A stretch of DNA of 64,000 nucleotides, taken from positions 1 through 64,000 of IMG/VR virus record IMGVR_UViG_3300022921_000002. The stretch is one strand, 5' to 3'. This document shows, piece after piece, positions 17,192 to 27,400 of this stretch (its first letter is position 1; every line of letters starts with the position of its first letter). The position numbers and the translations under genes were made by a program. The notes beneath the pieces were generated by a model. It saw nothing but the letters and a program-made list of their open reading frames with translations. It was not told the origin of the DNA and made no database searches. The stretch is from a virus.

Positions 17192-19610
17192 CGTCAATCA
17201 GTGTTGCCACTATTTTGTATGTTGTACTATTACTACTTGCTGGTGTTCCAACAATTTTAACGTCACCGCTACTTAAACTTACATCATATTCTGCAAGTTC
17301 AGAACTTGTTGTAATGGTAGCAAACTCTGTTGCGTGTGCGGTTGTTCCGTTATGTGTTACCAATATTTTTGTCGTATGTCTTTCAGCACCATCTTTTGCG
17401 GTAATAACAATTTCAGCACTGCCGTAAGTTGAGGCATCAAATGTATAGATATCCTGCGGGAAAATGGTTGATGTTGTAACTTCGGTAGAAACAGATCTTG
17501 ACTCATCTTGAATAATATCATCATTGACAGTCAAGGAGCCAGACATCGTATCGCCGGTTACATTAACGTATCTTAAATCACCTTGTGCTTCTGTGATAAA
17601 ATTTCTTGTTTCTTTTGTTGCTGTCTGTACGTGACCATGGGTGTCAAACGTAATACCTGTTAAGAATTCAAGTGTACCAAATGTCTCATCGGCAACAGAA
17701 GAAGTATCGCCGTGGTCAATTGTAACATTGGCGGTTAAGGCACCACCACCCGTCAGTGCAGTACCTGCAATTACTTGTACTGTATTATCAACCTTATCGT
17801 CTAATAAATTATCTACTTCTGTTTCTGTATAATAACGGCCATCTAAATCAGTAGATGTTGTTGTTTGAACGTGACCATATGTGTCAAATGTAACACCAGT
17901 AAGTACGTTACCATCTGCTAATGAAACATCAACCACGCTAGATGTATCGGAGTGGTCCAAAGTTATAATAATATCGGTAGAATCATTTAAATTAAATGTG
18001 CCTGATCCGTCGATTGCGTTACCACCATTTACTTGAACTTCACCATTACCAATTTGACCTGCCGCAGAGTTAGCAGCTTGTGCTAAAATATCAGATGCGT
18101 GTAGACCATCAAGCCTATCGGCATCAAGGTTTGATCCTGTTCCATCGTTTGACGTATCATAAAATCCAAGAGCACGAATATCAGCAGCGGTTTGGTCGGC
18201 AGTTGCACCGTCCTCAATTAAATCAAGTTTAGCACCGTCAACCGAAACGTCACGGCCATCAACAGTACCTGTAATAATTATATTTCCATTAACTGTGATT
18301 TCATCAAACTCGTCAACGGTAACATAATAACTACTGCCATCACCAGTTTCTAACACCAATGTGCTATTAGCGGAAACCCAACTAAAGTCATCAACACCAG
18401 CAACGGCGGTTGTTGAAGCAGCAGTAATACGACCATCTTCATCAACGGTTATAACAGGAATAGCGGATGCAGTACCATATTGCCCAGGAGTTACACCAGT
18501 ATTTGCTAATTCAGTTACAAAAGAAATAGTACCAGAATTGTTTGTACCTGTACCTTCAATATCACCTGTGAGTGTAACTGTTAATCCATCAAGCTCTGCA
18601 CCGTCTGCTGAAACATCCCGGCCATCAACAGTACCGTTACCTACCATTGTGATTTCATCAAACTCACTAATTTCTGTTGAATAAACAGAACCGTCGGATG
18701 TAGCAATATTAAATGTTGAGTTAGCGCTTGTCCAAGATGTTGCCGAAACACCAGCAACAGCAGCAGTTGTAGCGGCAGTAATACGACCGTCTTCGTCAAC
18801 TGTAATGACAGGCACCAATGAAGATGAACCGTAAGATCCTGAAGTTACACCGGTGTTTGCTAATTCGGTTACAATGTCAAGGATTGATGTATTAGATGTG
18901 GCAGTACCTTCAATATCACCAGTTAAGTTAACAGTAATATCAGTTTCTAATGTATCTAATCTTGCACCGTCTGCAGCTATGTCGCGGCCGTCTACAAGAC
19001 CTGTAACAGCAATGTCGCCGTTAACTGTAATGCCTGTAAACTCATTTATAACCGCGTCATAGTTGGTTCCATCGGATGTAGCAATCCTTAGAGTGTTGTT
19101 TGCAACGGTCCATGTGAAGTCATCAACACCACCAACAGAAGTTTCAGATGCCGCTGTAATTCTTCCGTCTTCATCAACTGTAATAACTGGTATTTGTGAG
19201 GATGAACCATATTGTGCAGGGGTAACACCGGTATTTGCCAACTCGGTGATGAGTTCCATAACACCTGTATTTGAAAAGGCAGTACCTGTTACTTTACCTG
19301 ATAATGTTAAATCAAAGGTGGCAGGTGGTACGTTTGTAAAATTATTATAATCAAGATAATACGTACCTTCTTGACCATCAAGGAGATCAGCATCTAAACC
19401 TGATGTTGCACCGTCAACGGTTTTAATAAGTGTAAGTAAATCTGCGGCGTGTGGTGATAGTTCTTCTATAAAGCTAACACTTGAATTACCCGACTTAAAG
19501 TAAACTTTACCGTCCGCGGTGTTAATAGCGATTTCGCCGAATTCTAATTGTGCTGTATTCGGTACTCGACCGGGAATACTACTCCTGCGGAGCTTAATTG
19601 TTGTTGACAT
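17187..19610 (-). CDS. Repeat-containing tail fibre protein, 807 residues
   Basis: The N-terminus (MSTTIKLRRSSIPGRVPNTA, then QLEFGEIAINTADGKVYFK) is a motif I know from marine phage fibre proteins, where it probably attaches the fibre. Residues about 105-460 hold three tandem repeats of about 120 residues, each with ITELANTGVTPAQYGSSS, IPVITVDEDGRITAAS and VDGRDVSADGAELD. Later parts carry the G-H-V-Q-T-x-T-x-x-D/E-type segments (GVTFDTYGHVQTTT, GITFDTHGHVQTAT) and an LRYVNVTGDTMSGSLTVND motif shared with other fibres. The last 100 residues (STIFPQDIYTFDASTYGSAE) form a separate beta domain common at marine fibre ends. No S74 tail is present. I infer a fibre or fibre-joint subunit; receptor unknown. 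Confidence 0.8.
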   Translation of the reverse strand: MSTTIKLRRSSIPGRVPNTAQLEFGEIAINTADGKVYFKSGNSSVSFIEELSPHAADLLTLIKTVDGATSGLDADLLDGQEGTYYLDYNNFTNVPPATFDLTLSGKVTGTAFSNTGVMELITELANTGVTPAQYGSSSQIPVITVDEDGRITAASETSVGGVDDFTWTVANNTLRIATSDGTNYDAVINEFTGITVNGDIAVTGLVDGRDIAADGARLDTLETDITVNLTGDIEGTATSNTSILDIVTELANTGVTSGSYGSSSLVPVITVDEDGRITAATTAAVAGVSATSWTSANSTFNIATSDGSVYSTEISEFDEITMVGNGTVDGRDVSADGAELDGLTVTLTGDIEGTGTNNSGTISFVTELANTGVTPGQYGTASAIPVITVDEDGRITAASTTAVAGVDDFSWVSANSTLVLETGDGSSYYVTVDEFDEITVNGNIIITGTVDGRDVSVDGAKLDLIEDGATADQTAADIRALGFYDTSNDGTGSNLDADRLDGLHASDILAQAANSAAGQIGNGEVQVNGGNAIDGSGTFNLNDSTDIIITLDHSDTSSVVDVSLADGNVLTGVTFDTYGHVQTTTSTDLDGRYYTETEVDNLLDDKVDNTVQVIAGTALTGGGALTANVTIDHGDTSSVADETFGTLEFLTGITFDTHGHVQTATKETRNFITEAQGDLRYVNVTGDTMSGSLTVNDDIIQDESRSVSTEVTTSTIFPQDIYTFDASTYGSAEIVITAKDGAERHTTKILVTHNGTTAHATEFATITTSSELAEYDVSLSSGDVKIVGTPASSNSTTYKIVATLIDV

Positions 19611-19632
19611 ATCTATGCCTCTTTGTTATAAT

Positions 19633-19644
19633 AGGTATATACCT
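19633..19644. repeat. Perfect 12-bp palindrome between two fibre genes
   Basis: AGGTATATACCT is a perfect inverted repeat in the 62-bp gap between the 1455- and 807-residue fibre genes. No U-tract follows in the direction of transcription, so a terminator is unlikely. No late box is found in this gap. It may be chance, an RNA hairpin or an operator-like site. Confidence 0.4.
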
Positions 19645-19672
19645 TAAATGATAATCTATATGGTTTGTCTAA

Positions 19673-22600
19673 TTAAAATGATCCACCGTCAATCTCATTA
19701 ACAGCAATTGAAACAGTTCCCGAAGTGACAGTTGTATCTACACCATCAACACCATTGAACTGTAATGTTTCACCTAAAGTGATTGCTGTATTAGCATCGG
19801 TTTCATCAGAAACAGTAAATGTCGGGTTTGCCATTTTAGCATTAGTAACACCGCCATCTTTTAATTGTAACGTATCAGCAACAATCTCAATTCCGGTGTC
19901 ATCAACATTAACTGAGAAATCTGTTCCTGTTAATGTTAAACCTTCACCACCTGAATATGTGCCAGCACCAGAGAACTGATACCAGATCACATCACCAACA
20001 CCTAGAACAAATCCTTCAGCATCGGCAACTGTTGCTACATAACCTGTATTTTTATTTTGAGTACCATCAGTTACGAATTGAAATGCACCAGGAATTTCTG
20101 ATGTTTCATTAAAGTATTCACCACGAGTAAGTACCCATGCTGTTGTACCATCGCCGACAGTTGTTACTTCGTATGAACCGTTTTCAATTTCATCAGTCTG
20201 ATCTTTAACAAGTACTCTATCACCAACTGACCACTCTGTTACACCATCCAATTCAAATGCAGCAAGTGTACCGTTGTTTGTGAGTGTCCCATCAGTGTTA
20301 TTATATGTTGCACCTAAATCAGCAGTTGTTGCAGCAAGCGCCGACGGAATAACTCTTAAACCTTGAGCAACACTATCAACATAAACCTTTGTAGCTGCAT
20401 CCTGGTCATTTGTAGGATCAAGTAGGTTTAGTAATCTGTTGTTACTAAAATCAATTGTATTTGTTGATGAGTCAATTGAGTTATTATCAAATGTAAGATC
20501 GGCAACATCTAATTGAGTTTCAATATTAACTTGTTTTAAATTTGAATCTGTGCCACCTGGGTGTAAGAAATATGATGTGGATTCAGTATCAACAAATCTT
20601 TCGGCAATTACATCACCGCTTTCCACATAGAAATCTGATGTATCTTTACGGCCATAGAACACATAGTTAAATGCATTATTGAGCTGACCGATTTTTGTAC
20701 CATCAGAATAAAGTGTTGCGGTTCCTGTAGAACCTTCCATTTTAATTTGAGCAGCGTTTTGTAAATAACCAACACGGATTGAGTTTAATTGAGATTCAGA
20801 TGCAAAATCACCATAGAACCTAACATCAGAACTATCACGGAACCGAGGTGCATCAAGGTTACCGGTCATTGTATCACCAGTTACGTTGATATATCTTGCA
20901 TCAATTGTACCGACATTAAGTGCAACATTTTGGGCATATCCTGGTGCAGGTGTGCCTGTTGTTGTGATACCAAATCCTGCCGTAACAGAACCGACATAAT
21001 TAGCGGTAATCTCAACATTCATTTTATCGGTTGGGTCATCATATACAATAGAAACTCCGTCTTCGGTATTGTTTCTAAACATTTCACCAATAAGATCGTG
21101 TACCGTTTCTGTAAAGTCAGGAATAGCGTTTGCTTGAAGCTCAACGGGAATTTCTGTAGCAAATGTAACTTGACCTTGTTCGTTAAGAACAACACGAGCA
21201 GTAAAACCATCGTTACCATATGAACCTGGTGTAACACCTGTATCCTGAATACCGATACTAATTGCATTATTACCAGCATCTTCATCAAAGGCAATAAGAC
21301 CATTACCAAGTGTAAGTGTTGGGTTTTGAATGAGGTTAACTGAGTTAAATGTGTTTGCTTCATCAATAACTGTTAACTGTGAAGTAAATGCACTGGCAAG
21401 ATAACCTAATGGCACAGCATCAGTATTTGCTACAGGTGTACCAACGTTTGTAATAACATGGCCGCTTACATCAATTTGATCTGAAGCTGTATTTGCGCCA
21501 AGTACAAGATCACCGTTTGCGGATATAATACTATTTTCATCTAAAATAACATCATCAACCACCATTTTTCCATTGACAGAAAATAATCCTGTGTTATAAT
21601 CAATTATAACTTTTGATAATCCACTACCAAATTTAAATGATCCATCAGAATCAATCTGCATGGCAATCTGATTATTTGCAAAGAAATCTAATTGGTTATT
21701 ATCAGCACCTGGTGAAGACTCGGCACGTATAAAGGTATTTTGGTCAACATCAATAACACCACCAAGGCCTGTCCATGCTGTGCCATTGTATGCTTCAAAT
21801 CTAGCATCCTGTGTGTTATAACGGATCATACCTTGTTCGGCTGTAGGTCTTTCCGACACATTCCCAACTGGAATTATGAAACCACCTGTAGAATTAACTT
21901 TTACAACATCAGCGGTAAGTTTAATAAAGTCAGCAGCATTTCTTATTTCAGCAACATATGCCGCTAACCAATCTTTAGTTGCAGATCCCAATGTATAAGT
22001 ATCAGTTACATCAGGGATTAAGTTACTTTCAAAATCAGCACTAACTGTAATTGCGTCTGTATCGGCATCACCGATTTGAATATTACCACCAATAGTTACA
22101 TTACCTGTTACACCAAGGTTACCGCTGATTTGCGTATCACCTGTTAAGTAATCAATTGTAAACTTATTTAATCCATCACCAAATTTAAACAAACCAACTT
22201 CAGATAGTTGTAATCTTTCGGTACCTGCTGTAAAGAATTGTATTTGGTCATTATCGGCACCGCTTGATGATTCGGCAACAATTTTTGTATCTCGGTCAAG
22301 GTCAATAACTGAACCTGCAATTGAACTCCATGAACCTGTATTATCAAATCCTTCAAACCTTTGGTCATCTGTATTATAACGGATCATCCCAGTTTGAGGT
22401 GAAGGTCTTTCGAGTGTTGTACCTTTCGGGAATTGAATTGCGCCAGTCAGATTAAACTCTGCAACTTCACTATGACCTAATTGAATATTATCGTTAATGG
22501 TAATAGAGCTATTTGCTTCAATACTACCATTCGTATTAATAATAAGTTGCTGTGTTCCACCAACAAAGAATTTTAATTCATCGTTGTCGGCATTCGGTGT

Positions 22601-24040
22601 TGTTTCCGCCTGAACAAATGTATCTTGGTCGGTGTCAATTGTACCGCCTAAACCTGCCCAAGCTATACCATTATAACCTTCAAACCTTGTCTGATCGGTG
22701 TTGAAACGTACCATACCTGCAGCAGGCTGTGTTCTTTCTGCCTGTGTTCCAACAGGTAATACCAAACCACCATTCCCAACAATTGTTAGAACATTATCAG
22801 GTGTATTAATGGTATCAAGAATTTGCTGTTCGTTTACACTAAACTCAGTTCCTGTTAATGTTAAACCTTCACCAGCAGTGAATGTGCCAACACCTTGGAA
22901 TTGAACCCAATTAATTGAATGAACGTCAATCTCAAAAGTTTCGGCATCAGCAACAGTTGCAACAAAACCTTTATTCTTGTTTACAATACCATCGGTTACA
23001 AACTCAAAAGTACCTGGTATTTCAACACTTTCATTATTGAAATCCGATCTTGCAAAAATCCATTCCAAATTAGCAGTTGGATCACCAACCTGTATAAGGT
23101 CATAAGAACCGTTTTCAACAGGGTTTGCCTGATCTTTAACAAGAAGTTGTGATCCTACAGTCCAATTTGAAACACCATCAATTTCAATTGTAAAGGCTTC
23201 AGGTAATGTGATTGTGGTATCTATCGACGAGTTACCAGCTTCAAATACAGCACCTGGGAATGTAATACTAATATCTTCGGTTGTTGCTGCAAGTGATGAT
23301 GGGCGAACCGAAATACCTTGGGCAACATTATCAACGTATCTTTTATTTGTTGCGTCAGTTGGTTTAACGGGATCTGAGATAATCAAAAGACTTAATTCAA
23401 GTGCTTCGAGTGTATCACCAAGATAGTTATTTGTAACAACGTCATACGGATCAATAGGATCACGGACATTAACAATTCTATGGTTTGTCATATCAATGAC
23501 GTTATCAACAGGTGGCGTTAAGGTAATATTACCTGTTCCTGAAATCCCAGAACCTGTAATTGTTAGGTCGCCAACCTGTATAAGGTTTAGCCCTAAGAAT
23601 TGGTCAGTTGTTCCACCTAATGTAATTGCAGTATTACCAAACGTAATATCGTTTGAACTGATTATATTATTAGCTGCTGTAAAGTTTGTAGGATTTAATT
23701 CTGTGTTTGTTAAATCAGTCAAATGCCCAAATTGGTCAAGTGAAATATTTTTAACAAAACCTAATGGAGAGTTTGCGGTGTTTGCTTGGTCTGATGTATT
23801 AACGTGGGTAATAGTTACATTAGCGGACTCGCCGCCATCACCGCCAAGTGTTTGAACCGTAATGCCGTCGCCTGCAAAAATCTCTCTTGTATATGGACCA
23901 ATCGTATCAACACCAAGTACAACAGAATCAGGTACAATAACCGGTTTCTTTTCACCTTGGGCAATAATTGGTCTTAATGTGTCTTGCTTCGGTACCGAAC
24001 GGATTGAACGTGAACCGCCGACTTTTACTTTAATGGCCAC
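19673..24040 (-). CDS. Modular tail fibre protein, 1455 residues
   Basis: The GTG start at 24040 is preceded by GGAGG inside the end of the upstream gene (3-bp gap between stop and start). Two copies of a long module (about residues 215-405 and near the C-terminus) carry DATNKRYVDNVAQGISVRPS or DAATKVYVDSVAQGLRVIPS, then LAATTEDI or LAATTADL, LLVKDQ or VLVKDQ, and a G-S-Y segment. Three further modules carry RPTAEQGMIRYNTQDARFEA-type sequences followed by W-x-x-x-G-G-x-I-D-x-D-x-x-T. Near residue 1060 the YINVTGDTMTGNLDAPRFRD segment leads into the same Y/F-x-D-x-x-x-x-x-Y-x-x-D/H-P repeat that dominates the 3119-residue fibre. I infer a fibre subunit, perhaps the proximal or middle part of the fibre. 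No catalytic motif or S74 domain is visible. Confidence 0.8.
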   Translation of the reverse strand: MAIKVKVGGSRSIRSVPKQDTLRPIIAQGEKKPVIVPDSVVLGVDTIGPYTREIFAGDGITVQTLGGDGGESANVTITHVNTSDQANTANSPLGFVKNISLDQFGHLTDLTNTELNPTNFTAANNIISSNDITFGNTAITLGGTTDQFLGLNLIQVGDLTITGSGISGTGNITLTPPVDNVIDMTNHRIVNVRDPIDPYDVVTNNYLGDTLEALELSLLIISDPVKPTDATNKRYVDNVAQGISVRPSSLAATTEDISITFPGAVFEAGNSSIDTTITLPEAFTIEIDGVSNWTVGSQLLVKDQANPVENGSYDLIQVGDPTANLEWIFARSDFNNESVEIPGTFEFVTDGIVNKNKGFVATVADAETFEIDVHSINWVQFQGVGTFTAGEGLTLTGTEFSVNEQQILDTINTPDNVLTIVGNGGLVLPVGTQAERTQPAAGMVRFNTDQTRFEGYNGIAWAGLGGTIDTDQDTFVQAETTPNADNDELKFFVGGTQQLIINTNGSIEANSSITINDNIQLGHSEVAEFNLTGAIQFPKGTTLERPSPQTGMIRYNTDDQRFEGFDNTGSWSSIAGSVIDLDRDTKIVAESSSGADNDQIQFFTAGTERLQLSEVGLFKFGDGLNKFTIDYLTGDTQISGNLGVTGNVTIGGNIQIGDADTDAITVSADFESNLIPDVTDTYTLGSATKDWLAAYVAEIRNAADFIKLTADVVKVNSTGGFIIPVGNVSERPTAEQGMIRYNTQDARFEAYNGTAWTGLGGVIDVDQNTFIRAESSPGADNNQLDFFANNQIAMQIDSDGSFKFGSGLSKVIIDYNTGLFSVNGKMVVDDVILDENSIISANGDLVLGANTASDQIDVSGHVITNVGTPVANTDAVPLGYLASAFTSQLTVIDEANTFNSVNLIQNPTLTLGNGLIAFDEDAGNNAISIGIQDTGVTPGSYGNDGFTARVVLNEQGQVTFATEIPVELQANAIPDFTETVHDLIGEMFRNNTEDGVSIVYDDPTDKMNVEITANYVGSVTAGFGITTTGTPAPGYAQNVALNVGTIDARYINVTGDTMTGNLDAPRFRDSSDVRFYGDFASESQLNSIRVGYLQNAAQIKMEGSTGTATLYSDGTKIGQLNNAFNYVFYGRKDTSDFYVESGDVIAERFVDTESTSYFLHPGGTDSNLKQVNIETQLDVADLTFDNNSIDSSTNTIDFSNNRLLNLLDPTNDQDAATKVYVDSVAQGLRVIPSALAATTADLGATYNNTDGTLTNNGTLAAFELDGVTEWSVGDRVLVKDQTDEIENGSYEVTTVGDGTTAWVLTRGEYFNETSEIPGAFQFVTDGTQNKNTGYVATVADAEGFVLGVGDVIWYQFSGAGTYSGGEGLTLTGTDFSVNVDDTGIEIVADTLQLKDGGVTNAKMANPTFTVSDETDANTAITLGETLQFNGVDGVDTTVTSGTVSIAVNEIDGGSF

Positions 24041-24043
24041 GTG

Positions 24044-24370
24044 TTAAACCTCCGTGATTGTTGAGACGACAAATGCCAGTCCTTCAACAATTTTAGACAT
24101 CTCCCCGGTAGTCTTTTTCATTAAAACATCGTATTGGTATTTACCAGGCTTCAAAGTGCGGGTAACATCATCTGTTAAGACAAGTGTAATATCGTTATTA
24201 GCTTTTTCAATATCAAAATCCGCGACTGTTAAAGTCGAGTACATTTTCTTCATACTTGAATAAAAATCATAAGTCGCTATGCCAAGCTCAGCATTTTCAT
24301 CATCATAAAGATCAAAACTAATACGAAAGTCTGAACCTTGGTCAATGTATATGTTTGCTCTTGATGCCAT
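24044..24370 (-). CDS. Small beta-sandwich structural protein
   Basis: This 108-residue protein begins MASRANIYIDQGSDFRISFD and continues LYDDENAELGIATYDFYSSM, with later strands DITLVLTDDVTRTLKPGKYQ and YDVLMKKTTGEMSKIVEGLA. This pattern is familiar from small proteins next to tail-fibre genes of marine phages and looks like a single Ig-like or BppU_N-like domain. The ATG lies 30 nt after a perfect late box (24401-24408) and downstream of a terminator, so this is the first gene of a new transcript that also includes the 1455- and 807-residue fibres. Function is unknown; a fibre or baseplate adaptor is a reasonable inference. Confidence 0.72.
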   Translation of the reverse strand: MASRANIYIDQGSDFRISFDLYDDENAELGIATYDFYSSMKKMYSTLTVADFDIEKANNDITLVLTDDVTRTLKPGKYQYDVLMKKTTGEMSKIVEGLAFVVSTITEV

Positions 24371-24400
24371 ATCTCAATTCTCTTTTTATGCTATTTACTT

Positions 24401-24408
24401 TATTTATA
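24401..24408 (-). promoter_or_regulatory. T4-type late promoter box TATAAATA
   Basis: The minus strand reads TATAAATA, identical to the T4 late consensus, 30 nt ahead of the ATG at 24370 and just after the terminator at 24427-24455. The pairing of terminator and promoter marks a clear transcript boundary. Confidence 0.8.
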
Positions 24409-24426
24409 ATATTCTCATCCATATTT

Positions 24427-24455
24427 AAAAAAAGGGAGCACAAAGCCCCCTCTTT
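24427..24455 (-). terminator. Intrinsic terminator after the collagen-like fibre gene
   Basis: On the minus strand GGGGGC, a TTTGT loop and GCTCCC form a 6-bp stem (one G-T pair), followed by a run of seven T. It starts about 28 nt after the stop of the gene ending at 24478. This is the clearest rho-independent terminator in the window. Confidence 0.85.
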
Positions 24456-24477
24456 AACTTGTGCTATGGGAATATCA

Positions 24478-27400
24478 TTATTGATTTAAATTATCAACTT
24501 CCTCTTTGAGATCTTTAATTGCTTCGATAAGTAATCCGACAATGTTACCGTAAGCAACGGCTTTCATTCCATCATCAGTTGTGTTAATAACTTCTGGCAA
24601 TATTTCTTCAACCTCTTGAGCAATAACACCTAGTTTTACGTTACCTAATTCAGCTTTTCTCTCATATGTAACACCACGCATACTTAACACTTTATTAAGC
24701 GCATCGGTAATAGTTTCAATATTAGTTTTTGTTCTTACATCAGATTGTGCGTTAATATCACCTGTTGATGTGAAGTTACCAGTTCCCATATCAAACGTAA
24801 ATCTCAATGTACCGTTATCTCTTATAGTATAATCAATACCGGTATCCATGTTTAATTGAACCTCGGCATCCGCAGATGCATATAAAAGTGCACCGCCAAT
24901 TGAGCTACCAAATGCAAGTTGAAGGTCATTTTGGAACCTTAATTCACCGCCTGTTTTTACATCGGACACCGAAGCTTCGAGGAAGTCACCTGATCCACCG
25001 TTAAGTGTACCTGTTACAACCAAGTTACCGTCAACATTCAAATTCTCAACAGTTAATTCGTCATCAGTACCTGTATAGAAGAAGTTTGATTCACCACCTG
25101 GGTTAGGTGATAGGGTTGCATATAATGGTTGTGCTCCACCACCTGCTTGTGTCATAGTAAGGAATAGTGGTGAACCTTGTAATGCTGTTCCATATAGATC
25201 GTTTGTTTCAATTGCTTGGGCATCTGCATCACCTTGAATACCTTGCATACCCTGAATACCATCTGCACCAATGATACCTTGTGGACCTTGCGGGCCTTGG
25301 TTACCTTGAATACCATCTTGCCCAACACCTTGAATACCTTGTGGACCCGCCCCACCTTGGAAACCTTGAACGCCTTGAACACCTTGGGTACCTGCACCTG
25401 TGAAGCCTTGTAGGCCATCATCACCAGGAGGACCTTGAACACCTTGTGGACCCTGAGTACCGCCACCACCGCTAAGACCTTGTGGACCTTGTGTGGACTG
25501 AATACCTTGCACACCTTGAATACCTTGAGAACCGCCTCCGCCGCCCTCACCTTGAACACCCGGTCCACCTTGAATACCTTGAATACCTTGGTTGCCTTCA
25601 CCACCAGGACCTTGAATACCATCGTCACCGATAGTACCTTGAGTACCTTGAAGACCGCCTTGACCTTCTTCACCCGAGGTCCCCTGAAGACCTTGAACAC
25701 CTTGAGGACCTTGTGTACCATCAGCACCTTGTCCATCTACACCTTGAACACCTTGTGTACCTTGGATACCAAATCCTTGAATACCCTGCGTACCTTGGAT
25801 ACCTTGCGCTCCATCATTACCTAATGAACCTTGAGCACCGATACCTTGTGGTCCTTGCGTACCCTGAATACCTGTTCCTGTTTCACCTTGAGCACCAGTA
25901 AATCCTTGTGTACCTTGAATACCTTGAGCACCAAATCCTGCGGGACCTACCTCACCTTGAACACCTTGGTCACCTTGTAAGCCTTGGGCGCCTTGTGTAC
26001 CTTGCGAACCTGCTGAACCAACACCGCCTGCACCTTGGAAACCTTGGAAACCAAGATCACCTTGGAAACCTTGTGTGCCCTGTAAACCTTGAACACCCTG
26101 GAAACCGTCACCACCTGTAGCACCGTCTTGGCCTGTAGTACCTTGCGGACCTTGTGGGCCTTGAATACCTTGGTTGCCATCACCTGCAGTACCTTGAGCG
26201 CCTTCTTCACCAGCATCACCTTGTAGGCCTTGAGGTCCTTGCGTACCTTGTAGACCTACGCCGCCTTCATCACCTTGAACACCTTGAGTTCCTTGTGGGC
26301 CTTGAATACCTTGTAAACCTGTGTCACCTTTATCACCTGTTCTTGCAAACGTAATTCTAACATCAGAATTATTTCCAAATGATGTAACGGAACCTGTTAA
26401 GAAAGTACAGTCATATTCAAAAAAGCCTGATCTTTCAATAACATCATTGATTCTAAATGCAACATAGTTACTTGTTGTTGTACCATCAATAACCCTAAAG
26501 AAACCTTTTATAGTACTTGTTGGTTCATCTGTTGTTCTTAAGAATGCTTGAACATCGGTAAACGAGTCATCTCGGTCGTCAATACGCATTTCAGTTGCAG
26601 AAGCAATGTTTGCCGCATTGAATTTAAGTAAACCAACACCTGGATCTGAAGTATCCGTTGCGGTACTAAATGTATAATCAAGAGTCATACCACCAAATTC
26701 ACCGGCAGGACCTAAGTCACCTTGAATACCTGTTGTACCTTGGATAGATTGTGGACCTTGTGTACCTTGGTTACCTAAATCACCTTGAGTACCTTGCCAA
26801 CCTTGTGTACCTTGCCAGCCTTGAGTACCTTGTGGACCTTGAACTCCTTGTAATCCTTGCGGACCTTGGACACCTTGGTCACCTTGTAATCCTTGAGTAC
26901 CTTGCGGACCAACTTCAGATGTAAAGATATTCCCAACCATTCCTGAGTGAATAGAACATTGATAAACTAAAGTAGCGGGAGCATTAAACGGCACCCTGAA
27001 TATCAATCTACCAGTTTCATCATTACCGACAATTGTTATGCCGTTAGTGTAATCTGAACCACCTGCACTTGTTCTAATTTTAAATGGGTGACCTGATACA
27101 TTCAAATCAAATGTATAAGTAAATCCTCTCAACAGATGTAGGTTAGGCTGTGTTACACCGTCTATTTCATATGAAGTAGAACCTGTGTTTGTTACAACAA
27201 ATTCTCTGCCGCCTTCCATACCTTGAACACCTTGGTAACCTTGGAAACCTTGTGTTCCTTGATCTCCCTGGAAACCCTGAGTACCTTGTGCTCCTTGGAA
27301 GCCTTGAGTACCTTGTGAGCCTTCATCACCTTGAATACCAGTAAATCCTTGGAAACCCTGAGTACCTTGCCAACCTTGTGTTCCTTGGAAACCCTGAGTA

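Noticed and set aside
25435-25824. Open plus-strand frames through the collagen block
   Set aside because: They are reflections of the 9-bp repeat, which keeps several frames open; their products are low-complexity Leu/Thr/Asn strings with no ribosome site.
25228-26338. CRISPR-like array
   Set aside because: The repeats are 9 bp, imperfect and translated as collagen triplets; there are no spacers and no cas genes.
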